Shown here one piece after another: positions 37,582 through 45,287 of a stretch of 64,000 bases of DNA. Origin of the DNA: Thalassospira lucentensis. GTDB taxonomy: Bacteria; Pseudomonadota; Alphaproteobacteria; Rhodospirillales; Thalassospiraceae. Made by a program: the position numbers and the translations under genes. Location of the stretch: positions 868,001 to 932,000 of the forward strand of contig NZ_JAATOV010000002.1 in the NCBI RefSeq assembly GCF_011806425.1, written 5' to 3'. Each line of letters starts with the position of its first letter. Position 1 is the stretch's first letter. The notes beneath the pieces were generated by a model that did not search any database, had not been told where the DNA came from, and saw nothing but the letters and a program-made list of their open reading frames with translations.

Positions 37582-38454
37582 ATGTCGACAAACGTCGAAA
37601 AAGACCAAGTATCCGGGCGTGAGACAACCGGCCATGAGTGGGATGGAATTAAGGAGCTTAATACGCCCCTTCCATCCTGGTGGGTTTACGTTTTCTGGGT
37701 AACTGTCATTTGGTCTATTGGTTACTGGGTGGTTTACCCATCTTGGCCAACCGCAAACGACTATCTGAAGGGGATGTTTGGCACGACCAACCGTACCCAA
37801 CTACACGAAACCATGAACCAAGTTGCCGCCGAACGTGCCCCATATATGGAACGTCTGGCAGCAGTTGATGTCAGTGAAATTGTTAACGATCCGGAACTCC
37901 TGAATTTCTCGATGGCCGGTGGTAAAGCAATCTTCGCCGATAACTGTGCACCATGTCATGGCACGGGCGGATCAGGTAACCCTGGTTTCCCATCGCTTCA
38001 GGATGATGCATGGCTTTGGGGCGGTTCGCTTGATGCGATCAACGAAACGCTTCATGTCGGTGTTCGCTGGGATGCAAACGAAGACACGCGCTTTAATGAC
38101 ATGCCTGCATTTGGCCGTGACGAGTTGCTCGAACGCGAAGACATCAATGATGTCGTCCAGTACGTCATGAGCTTCACCGATCGGGCAACCGATGCGGATG
38201 CAGCCAAACGCGGCGCTGTTGTTTTCGAAGAAAACTGCGTTGCTTGTCATGGCGAAAATGGCAAAGGCATTCAGGATCTCGGCGCGCCGAACCTGACCGA
38301 CGCGATCTGGCTTTATGGTGGCGATCAGGCAACCCTGACCGATACCGTGACCAATTCACGTGGCGGCGTCATGCCAGCTTGGGAAGGTCGCCTGGATGAA
38401 GAAACCATCAAAATGCTGACCGTTTATGTCCACTCACTCGGTGGTGGTCAGTAA
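37582..38454 (+). CDS. ccoP: cbb3-type cytochrome c oxidase subunit III
   Basis: CcoP is a diheme c-type cytochrome and the entry point for electrons. The 290-residue product has a membrane helix at about 32-54 and two heme sites, NCAPCHG (about residue 124) and NCVACHG (about 218), each followed by its methionine region (MPAFG, MPAWEG). GGGGAGACAGAG precedes the ATG at 37582; the longer open frame to 37498 lies in ccoQ. Last gene of the operon, closed by a terminator. Confidence 0.95.
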   Translation: MSTNVEKDQVSGRETTGHEWDGIKELNTPLPSWWVYVFWVTVIWSIGYWVVYPSWPTANDYLKGMFGTTNRTQLHETMNQVAAERAPYMERLAAVDVSEIVNDPELLNFSMAGGKAIFADNCAPCHGTGGSGNPGFPSLQDDAWLWGGSLDAINETLHVGVRWDANEDTRFNDMPAFGRDELLEREDINDVVQYVMSFTDRATDADAAKRGAVVFEENCVACHGENGKGIQDLGAPNLTDAIWLYGGDQATLTDTVTNSRGGVMPAWEGRLDEETIKMLTVYVHSLGGGQ

Positions 38455-38501
38455 CCAACTTGCTGGTTTAGACATCTGACCTTTATGGTTTAAACATCAA
38501 A

Positions 38502-38532
38502 AAAACCGGGGCCTTTATGGTCCCGGTTTTTC
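38502..38532. terminator. Bidirectional terminator after ccoP
   Basis: AAAACCGGG pairs with CCCGGTTTT, followed by TTCT and preceded by an A-run, between the convergent ccoP and TonB receptor genes. Confidence 0.82.
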
Positions 38533-38566
38533 TATTTCTGCTCTGCTAAAAATTTAACGCCAGCTG

Positions 38567-41050
38567 CTAGAACTTCTTGCTGAGTGAGAACTTGATGTTT
38601 CGGCCTTTGCCTGGGAAAACGCCAAGGTAAGGAACGTGATAACGATCAAACACGTTCTGAACCGCAAAGTTTGCCTTCATCCCGTCAAACGGGCCCGAAT
38701 CTGGCTCCCAACTGACAAATAGGTCATGCAGCGCGTAACCATCTGTTGTCGGATAAGGTGAATATGGGAACACCGCGTCATCAGGCACATCGTGCTGCCG
38801 ACCAACGAACTTCCCCTTCCAGCCAAACGCAATATCGTGCTGCGCAACTTTATAGCCAAGCGTGGTGACAAGCTTCATCGGCGAAACGTCATAAACCGGC
38901 TGATCTGCGCCATGAATGTTGCGCAAAGAGCCGTTATGCTCCCCCTTCATGTACGAAAAACTCGCCCCGCCAAACACATTACCGCTGTCGTAATACAGTT
39001 CAGCTTCGAGGCCTTTGGTGTAATAGCCCGTAAGGTTGGCATAGTTCGGTCGCGGATCATCCCACAATGCAACGTTGTCGCTGCCAAACAATGTGTGAAT
39101 GTTTTTGTCGACGTCATTGCGATACAAAGACAGGCGGGTTTTGATCGCGTCGCGTCCTTGCAGAACGTTATTAAACTGCGCGACCACCCCGATCCGCTTT
39201 GCGTTCACGCGCTCCACATCAAGCTGCTGTGACGTGGACGTCGTGCTGCCAACCGTATAAATTTCGTCAATCACCGGGGCGCGCAGTTTATAGGCCCAGT
39301 CGGCAAACACAGTATAATTGCGATTAACCTCATAGTGCAGGTTCAGTGACGGTGAAAGGCCCTGATGGGTTACCTCACTGTAATCATGCCCCTGACTGGG
39401 ATTGTTGTATTTGGGGCCCGCATTCGGCACGCCAACCGATCTGATGAAATCGTATCTCAGGCCGGGCGTGACTTCCAATCCATTTCCAAAATCAACTGTA
39501 TATTCCCCCCAAACCGATGACATATCCTGTCGGCCCTCGGGGATGTTATAGGGCTGCAGATAGCCATTATTATATTCCGGCTTGCCGACATAACCCTTGG
39601 CAAATGCCCAGCTTTCACGATCCTGACGGCTAAACTGCACACCATATGCCGCCGTATTTTGAAGCCCCAAGACATCGAACCGCGACCTGTTGGAAAGTTC
39701 CGCCTGATAGGTGTCATAGGTCAGCCAACTCTTATTGCCACCAAGACTAAGGCTGACATTTCTGTCCTGATCCACGCGTTCATCATGTTGCTCGGTCCGG
39801 GACCAGTTCAATTGGGCGGTAAGGTCGACCATGTCATTAAACGGATTATACCGATACTTTGCCCCCAACGACCGATCGGCTGTTTCGCGGTCCACCGTCA
39901 AACGGGCGAGTGCACGTTCATACCCATAACGCCCGATAAGATACGCCGTCGGAAGGATCTGCCCACGCTTTGCGGCATAAGGTGCCAATCGGTCGCTTTC
40001 CGAAATGGCCCCGCTCAGTTCCAGAAAATGATCATCGCGCTCGATGCTGCCTTTGAAGTGTCCGCTATGTAAGGTCCCCGACGACAGGTTCAACCGCAGC
40101 CCATCACTGGTTCGAAACTTTCTGTTGTCCCGGCGTGTGCCCGACACCAAAAGCTCAATGCCGGTGTCATCATCACGGCCATAGACGGCACCGGTTTGGG
40201 TATTTTCATTCCCATTCGTTGCATAGCCATATTTACCAAAGGCACCAAAACGCTCGCCGGGGCGCAGCATATCGGATGCTGATTTGGTTTCCAGTTCAAC
40301 CGAACCACCAAAGGCCCCATAAGTTTGCGGCGAAAACGATCCCTTGTTCACCGTGATCTTCTTGACCAATTCGGGCTCGATAAAAATCGTACCTTGGCGG
40401 TATTTCTCAAAATCCTTACGCGCCCCATCCAGGGTGATTTTGATATCTTCCTGATCGGCAAAGCCCCAGATGTTAATCGACTGACCTTGCGGGCGGGCCG
40501 TTCCGTTCATGTCCGTCCCCGGAAGATCATCCAAAAGCTCCGGTACGGACGTCGCCTGCATGCGGTCGATCACTTCACTGCTGACATAGGACGATGCAAT
40601 ATTCTCGCGATTTGTTTCTTCGGCAAGAACAACAACCGGGTCGGTTTGCGTCAATTGTTGGCCCGTCCCCGTAGACGATGCCTTGGTCGTTACCGTCGGG
40701 AAAATAACAATACTTTCCATCGTCACGCGATAAGACAGCCCCGTCCCTGCCAGCAATTGCGCCAGCGCTTCTTCAAGTCGGAACGCGCCCTTGACCGGGC
40801 CAATCATGCGCGTGCCGTCGACATTGTCGCTATAGACGACAGAACGGCCGATCTGCCGGGAAAAACCGACAATCGCCGCATCAAGGTTGCTGCGTTTAAT
40901 ATCAAACTGCATTTTCACATCTGCATCCGTGGGGGTAGATGCCTGAGGCGATGCTTGGGCATATGCAGGATCAATGCTTAAGGGGAACAAAGCCGTGCTC
41001 ATCAACAGCAATGATTTCAATGCTGTTTTCAGCGATGAGGGAAACGTCAT
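38567..41050 (-). CDS. TonB-dependent receptor with STN signalling domain, heme-receptor-like
   Basis: The 827-residue outer-membrane receptor has a signal peptide (1-31, ending AYAQA), an STN domain for transmembrane signalling (about 48-118), a plug (about 145-265) and a beta-barrel ending in SLSKKF with a C-terminal Phe. The plug region SINIWGFADQEDIKITLDGA and IFIEPELVKKITVNKGSF resembles the TonB-dependent heme/hemoglobin receptor family (HasR, HmbR types) more than siderophore receptors. Downstream partner of the FecR and FecI genes. The ligand, heme or another iron compound, is inferred from plug style only. Confidence 0.83.
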   Translation of the reverse strand: MTFPSSLKTALKSLLLMSTALFPLSIDPAYAQASPQASTPTDADVKMQFDIKRSNLDAAIVGFSRQIGRSVVYSDNVDGTRMIGPVKGAFRLEEALAQLLAGTGLSYRVTMESIVIFPTVTTKASSTGTGQQLTQTDPVVVLAEETNRENIASSYVSSEVIDRMQATSVPELLDDLPGTDMNGTARPQGQSINIWGFADQEDIKITLDGARKDFEKYRQGTIFIEPELVKKITVNKGSFSPQTYGAFGGSVELETKSASDMLRPGERFGAFGKYGYATNGNENTQTGAVYGRDDDTGIELLVSGTRRDNRKFRTSDGLRLNLSSGTLHSGHFKGSIERDDHFLELSGAISESDRLAPYAAKRGQILPTAYLIGRYGYERALARLTVDRETADRSLGAKYRYNPFNDMVDLTAQLNWSRTEQHDERVDQDRNVSLSLGGNKSWLTYDTYQAELSNRSRFDVLGLQNTAAYGVQFSRQDRESWAFAKGYVGKPEYNNGYLQPYNIPEGRQDMSSVWGEYTVDFGNGLEVTPGLRYDFIRSVGVPNAGPKYNNPSQGHDYSEVTHQGLSPSLNLHYEVNRNYTVFADWAYKLRAPVIDEIYTVGSTTSTSQQLDVERVNAKRIGVVAQFNNVLQGRDAIKTRLSLYRNDVDKNIHTLFGSDNVALWDDPRPNYANLTGYYTKGLEAELYYDSGNVFGGASFSYMKGEHNGSLRNIHGADQPVYDVSPMKLVTTLGYKVAQHDIAFGWKGKFVGRQHDVPDDAVFPYSPYPTTDGYALHDLFVSWEPDSGPFDGMKANFAVQNVFDRYHVPYLGVFPGKGRNIKFSLSKKF

Positions 41051-41325
41051 ATCTGCGGTCCTTGCTATCTTGGTGGCTCAAAAAAGAGGTGTGATAGGAA
41101 AGGACGCAAAAGAACGACGATGCCCGACAAAGAAAATGACAATCAGTCGCAATTAATTTTAAGGTAATGTTCTCGCCAGCATATTTCCCCTAAAACAAGG
41201 CACACAAACCCGTCTCACATGCGCAGATGGGCGGCCAAAAAAACAAATCTGAAATGAGGATGCCGTAAAAACCCGGCTGTCGGGTCAAAGCCAAAAACGC
41301 TTTGAAATGTTGCTGATGCGCAAGG

Positions 41326-42261
41326 TCAGTAAATCACCGACACGACGTCGGTTACGCGGCGCACATGCAGGCCAGAAACCATTTTTAATGCCGACAGGGT
41401 TTGGTCTGCTGCGGTCAGTTGAAACCGCCCACTGACCAAGGCGTTGGTATGATCGGTCGGCAAAACAATGAATTGCTGTCCGCTATGACGCGAAAGCGCG
41501 TCCAACACATCAGAGACCGATGCGTGCCAAAACGTTTGCCAGCCTTCGCGCAATTCCAATGCATGCTGCGGCGGCAGGGCTTCGCGGCGAATTTGCCCGT
41601 CCGCATTTCCGGTCCACAATCGATCGCCGGGTTTCAAAACATATTTGGCACCCGATATATCGGCATCAACACGAACAACGCCTTCTTGCACAGATGTTTC
41701 CATCGACGTCTCCATGACAGAAACGGCAAACCGCGTGCCGACAACACTTACAATGCCAAGATCCGTCACCACACGAAGGGGATGCACCCGATCTTTGGCG
41801 GCATCGATGATGACGCTGCCATTGGATAAGTGAACAGTGCGCTGATTGTCTGAATATGCCACCTCAAAGGTGCTGCCCGGTGCAAATTGCGCCACTGACC
41901 CGTCCGGCAACGTCATATCTTGCCACGCTGGGGATGACGGCATGAACGTCGCGATGGTCAAAAACACCAACGCAACAGCCGCAACTGCGGCCCCACCGCC
42001 AAAACAAACCTTTGCCCAACCAAACCGTGACGTTGTCTGGCGGGATGCCCGTGCTTTGGTTTGCGTTGCCTGGGTGTTTTTATTGGATTTGTGATGACGA
42101 CTGCTGATTTGATCGAACGCTTCTTTATGCGCTGGGTCCTGATCCATCCATTGCGCAAACCCATCAAAATGATCAGCAGCCAGCTGATCATCTGACATGA
42201 TCCGCCACCAATGTAGGGCTGCGATTTCCGTATCGCTTTTGCGTGGGCCTTGTTGCGTCAT
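41326..42261 (-). CDS. fecR: FecR-family anti-sigma/sensor protein
   Basis: The 311-residue inner-membrane protein has the cytoplasmic FecR N-terminal domain (AALHWWRIMSDDQLAADHFDGF, DPAHKEAFDQ), one membrane helix (about 86-108) and the periplasmic FecR domain (about 116-215: LPDGSVAQFAPGSTFEVAY, VGTRFAVSV, VQEGVVRV) with a C-terminal STN-like secretin segment that would contact the receptor. It receives the signal from the loaded TonB receptor and controls the sigma factor encoded 68 bases upstream. A gap of 275 bases separates it from the receptor gene. Confidence 0.88.
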   Translation of the reverse strand: MTQQGPRKSDTEIAALHWWRIMSDDQLAADHFDGFAQWMDQDPAHKEAFDQISSRHHKSNKNTQATQTKARASRQTTSRFGWAKVCFGGGAAVAAVALVFLTIATFMPSSPAWQDMTLPDGSVAQFAPGSTFEVAYSDNQRTVHLSNGSVIIDAAKDRVHPLRVVTDLGIVSVVGTRFAVSVMETSMETSVQEGVVRVDADISGAKYVLKPGDRLWTGNADGQIRREALPPQHALELREGWQTFWHASVSDVLDALSRHSGQQFIVLPTDHTNALVSGRFQLTAADQTLSALKMVSGLHVRRVTDVVSVIY

Positions 42262-42329
42262 CCGTGCAATCCGAGCGTGAAGTTCTGTCTTTTTCTAGGC
42301 GAAGTATGGCGTGCGCGTAAACCGTTTGC

Positions 42330-42875
42330 TTACGTTTCACTGTCCTTTAGTGCCCGCTTGGCCGATTTGACCTTCTTATCAACCGCCCACCGAATATCTT
42401 GTAAGCCGCGCTCGATATGCTTTTCGATCGCCCCGATTGTCATTCCCGTTGCGTTGGCAATCGCACTGCGGCTCATGCCTTGGATGCGGCGCATACGAAA
42501 TATCTGTTGGCGCTTTGAGGGCAATGTCGCAATCGCATCAAAGGCCTGTGACAATGCTTCTTTGTGAACAAGATGCTGTTCTGGTGACGGGGTCAAATCT
42601 GGCGATGCCTTAATGGTATCGGCGTAGTCATCTATAAAAACCACTGCGGAATGGCGGCTGCGCCGTTTGCTATCGCGGATCACGTTAAGCAATATCGTCG
42701 CCAACATCGCATCTGGCTTTTCCACCTCATCCCAGTGAACGTTCATCGCACGGGCAAAGCATTCCTGAACGAAATCCTCAGCATCCGAATATGAACGACA
42801 TCGCTGATACGCAAGAGCAACCAGCGCTTTGCGCCGCTTGGTAAAAAGCTGATGCACTTTTTTGGGGATAGGCAT
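42330..42875 (-). CDS. fecI: FecI-type ECF sigma factor
   Basis: The 181-residue protein has ECF sigma region 2 (ALVALAYQRCRSYSDAEDFV, with QECFARAMN) and region 4 (ALSQAFDAIATLPSKRQQIF, MSRSAIANATGMTIGAIEKH). The GAIEKH end of region 4 is typical of FecI-type iron-starvation sigma factors. A longer frame from a GTG at 42926 adds 17 residues, but neither start has a convincing ribosome site. It should direct transcription of the receptor gene; a Fur-box-like sequence stands upstream. Confidence 0.85.
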   Translation of the reverse strand: MPIPKKVHQLFTKRRKALVALAYQRCRSYSDAEDFVQECFARAMNVHWDEVEKPDAMLATILLNVIRDSKRRSRHSAVVFIDDYADTIKASPDLTPSPEQHLVHKEALSQAFDAIATLPSKRQQIFRMRRIQGMSRSAIANATGMTIGAIEKHIERGLQDIRWAVDKKVKSAKRALKDSET

Positions 42876-42961
42876 TCTAAAAGCCAGTGAATTGGATTTG
42901 GAAACATCTGAGAAAACAGAAAGCACTTCCTATCAATCCATCCCCAACAAATCAATGAAAT

Positions 42962-42978
42962 TAATAATCATTATCATA
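42962..42978. promoter_or_regulatory. Fur-box-like sequence before fecI
   Basis: On the minus strand TGATAATGATTATTA contains the palindrome ATAAT-G-ATTAT and matches most of the Fur consensus GATAATGATAATCATTATC. It lies about 90 bases before the fecI ATG. Confidence 0.6.
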
Positions 42979-43054
42979 AATAGACATCTGAGGGCCTCTT
43001 ACACAGCCTCCCCCACAATACGGTGACCATTTTGACCAATGATCACTCGGAAAA

Positions 43055-43068
43055 TTGACATGTGTCAT
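43055..43068. promoter_or_regulatory. Weak FNR-type site before ccoG
   Basis: TTGACATGTGTCAT fits TTGA-N6-TCAA at seven of eight positions. A start 41.5 bases on would be near 43103, with TATCTT (43092-43097) as -10, leaving a 120-base leader to ccoG. Confidence 0.5.
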
Positions 43069-43223
43069 GGTTGCCGGTCGTGGTTCCAAGCTATCTTGTC
43101 GTTATGATTTGAATAATCCTAAAACGCCTGCTGAAACTCTGGGCAGGCACCATAATAAGCAGCTTGGTTCGTACCCGCGCGAAAGCTGCCTTTTGTTATG
43201 GGGACAACAACTAGGTAGCCAAA

Positions 43224-44732
43224 ATGGGCATGTCCAATTTGCAACATAGCGATCCCAAAACAACCGCTTCTCAGTCTGAAAACGCCTATGATGAGGAAGA
43301 CATTGATCAGCCGTTATATAAAACGCGCGACAAGGTCTATCCGAAACGCGTTTCGGGGCGGTTTAGAAACCTGAAATGGTTTGCCTTGGTCACCCTTCTG
43401 GCGATCTACTGGGTTGTGCCATGGTTGCGTTGGGACCGTGGGCCGGGTGCGCCGGACCAAGCGGTCTTGATCGATATGGATATGGGCCGTGCTTATTTCT
43501 TCTTTATCGAAATCTGGCCGCAGGAAGTCTATTACATCACCGGCCTTTTGATTTTGGCTGCAATCGGGTTGTTTTTGGCAACCTCACTATTTGGCCGCAT
43601 CTGGTGCGGCTATGGTTGCCCACAAACCGTCTGGACCGACCTGTTCATGCTGGTCGAACGTCACATTCAGGGCGACCGAAATGCCCGCGTGCGTCTGGAT
43701 AAATCCAAATGGACATTGGAAAAAATCTGGAAAATCGGCGCGACACATCTGGCCTGGATCGCCATTGCTATGGCAACTGGCGGGGCGTTTGTTCTGTATT
43801 TCAATGACGCGCCACAGGTGGTTGTGGATGTCTTTACCGGCAATGCGTCGCTTGCGGTGTATGTCACCATCGCGTTCCTGACCTTCTCCACCTATCTTTT
43901 GGCGGGTTGGGCACGTGAACAGGTTTGCACCTATATGTGCCCGTGGCCCCGTTTTCAGTCGGCCATGCTTGATGATGAAAGCATGATCGTCACCTATGAA
44001 GACTGGCGCGGCGAACCACGCGGACCGATCAAACGCAAAAACCTTGTGCGCGGCGAAGTTCCCGAAGTCGGTCACTGCATTGATTGCCATGCCTGCGTGA
44101 ATGTCTGCCCAACCGGGATCGATATTCGTAATGGGTTGCAGATGGAATGCATCGGCTGTGGTCTGTGTATCGATGCGTGTAACGAAATGATGGACAAGGT
44201 CAGCTTCCCACGCGATCTGGTGCGCTTTGACTCCATTCAAAACACGCAGCTTCGTGCCCAAGGCAAAGCAACGCACACCCGCATCGTGCGTCCACGTACG
44301 ATTTTCTATGCTGTGATCTTGGTGGTCGTGGCCTCGGTCATGACGTTTGGTTTGGCCAACCGTTCTGTCCTTGAAATGAACGTGTTGCGCGATCGTAATC
44401 CGCTGTTCGTGCCGCTGTCTGATGGCGACGTTCGTAATGGATATACGCTTAAGATCCTCAATAAGGAACGGGCAGAAAAAACCTATAGCCTGACCGTAAC
44501 CGGGATTGAACCGACACAGATGCAGGTTATCGGCCTTGAACCCAACCAGGATGGCAGTTTCGATCTTGATGTTGCTCCGGATCGGGTTGGCAGTTTCCGG
44601 GTGTTTATTGCCGCATCTCCGAAAACGCTGGACGGCGCAGCAACACCGTTTGAATTCAAGGTAACCGATGAAGAAGACACCAACGTCGTAACCTATGATA
44701 CAGTATTCGCCGGTCCCAAGACCGGGCGCTAA
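43224..44732 (+). CDS. ccoG: cbb3 oxidase accessory protein CcoG (4Fe-4S)
   Basis: CcoG (FixG, RdxA) is an inner-membrane polyferredoxin that reduces copper for cbb3 assembly. The 502-residue product has five membrane helices, the FGRIWCGYGCPQTVW and QVCTYMCPWPRFQSAMLDD motifs, and two ferredoxin clusters, CIDCHACVNVCPTGIDI and CIGCGLCIDACNE (about residues 286-318). A C-terminal immunoglobulin-like domain (about 385-500) follows the last helix. First gene of ccoGHIS, in tight order behind it. Confidence 0.95.
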   Translation: MGMSNLQHSDPKTTASQSENAYDEEDIDQPLYKTRDKVYPKRVSGRFRNLKWFALVTLLAIYWVVPWLRWDRGPGAPDQAVLIDMDMGRAYFFFIEIWPQEVYYITGLLILAAIGLFLATSLFGRIWCGYGCPQTVWTDLFMLVERHIQGDRNARVRLDKSKWTLEKIWKIGATHLAWIAIAMATGGAFVLYFNDAPQVVVDVFTGNASLAVYVTIAFLTFSTYLLAGWAREQVCTYMCPWPRFQSAMLDDESMIVTYEDWRGEPRGPIKRKNLVRGEVPEVGHCIDCHACVNVCPTGIDIRNGLQMECIGCGLCIDACNEMMDKVSFPRDLVRFDSIQNTQLRAQGKATHTRIVRPRTIFYAVILVVVASVMTFGLANRSVLEMNVLRDRNPLFVPLSDGDVRNGYTLKILNKERAEKTYSLTVTGIEPTQMQVIGLEPNQDGSFDLDVAPDRVGSFRVFIAASPKTLDGAATPFEFKVTDEEDTNVVTYDTVFAGPKTGR

Positions 44733-44768
44733 ACCATCACCTCGATCTTGGCGACAGGAAACAAACCA

Positions 44769-45287
44769 ATGGCTACTAACATGACGTCACATATGTCAGG
44801 ACCGAACGGCCCGCGTAAATCAGATCGCTGGATTCCATGGTACTTCGTTGGCGGTTTTGCCGTGATGCTGATTGCCAATATCTCGTTGATTGCCTTCTCG
44901 ATGACCAGTTGGAATGGCCTTGTCACCCAACATGCCTTTGAAGAAGGGAACAACTACAACGCCGCCATGTCCGGTGCCGCCCGCCAGCAGGAACTGGGCT
45001 GGCGCAGCAAGCTGACCGTTGCCGGTGTTATCAATCAAAATGCGACCATTTCTGTGCTGTTTCGTGATCGCGATTCCAATCCGATTACGGGTGCCAAAAT
45101 GTCGGTCGTTCTGAAACGCTCAGATCGTGACGACCTTGACCAAACGGTGCCGATGGTCGAAATCGCACCGGGTGAATATCGCGCCAGTGCGCAGTTCCCG
45201 GTCTATGGTCGTTGGCAGTTGCGCACAATCGCGCATGCGATGGGCGATGATTATCAAACGGTCGAGTACGTCGTCGTTAAGCCATGA
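44769..45287 (+). CDS. ccoH: cbb3 assembly protein CcoH/FixH
   Basis: The 172-residue protein has one N-terminal membrane helix (about 28-48, WYFVGGFAVMLIANISLIAF) and a periplasmic domain with LPGWRSKL-like sequence (QELGWRSKLTVAGV), PGEYRASAQFPVYGRWQLRT being the conserved end. CcoH is needed for stable cbb3 assembly. The ATG at 44769 has AGGAAAC upstream. It ends in an ATGA overlap with ccoI. Confidence 0.9.
   Translation: MATNMTSHMSGPNGPRKSDRWIPWYFVGGFAVMLIANISLIAFSMTSWNGLVTQHAFEEGNNYNAAMSGAARQQELGWRSKLTVAGVINQNATISVLFRDRDSNPITGAKMSVVLKRSDRDDLDQTVPMVEIAPGEYRASAQFPVYGRWQLRTIAHAMGDDYQTVEYVVVKP

Noticed and set aside
43033-43046. TTGACCAATGATCA as an FNR site before ccoG
   Set aside because: The second half-site is out of register with TTGA-N6-TCAA; the neighbouring TTGACATGTGTCAT fits far better.
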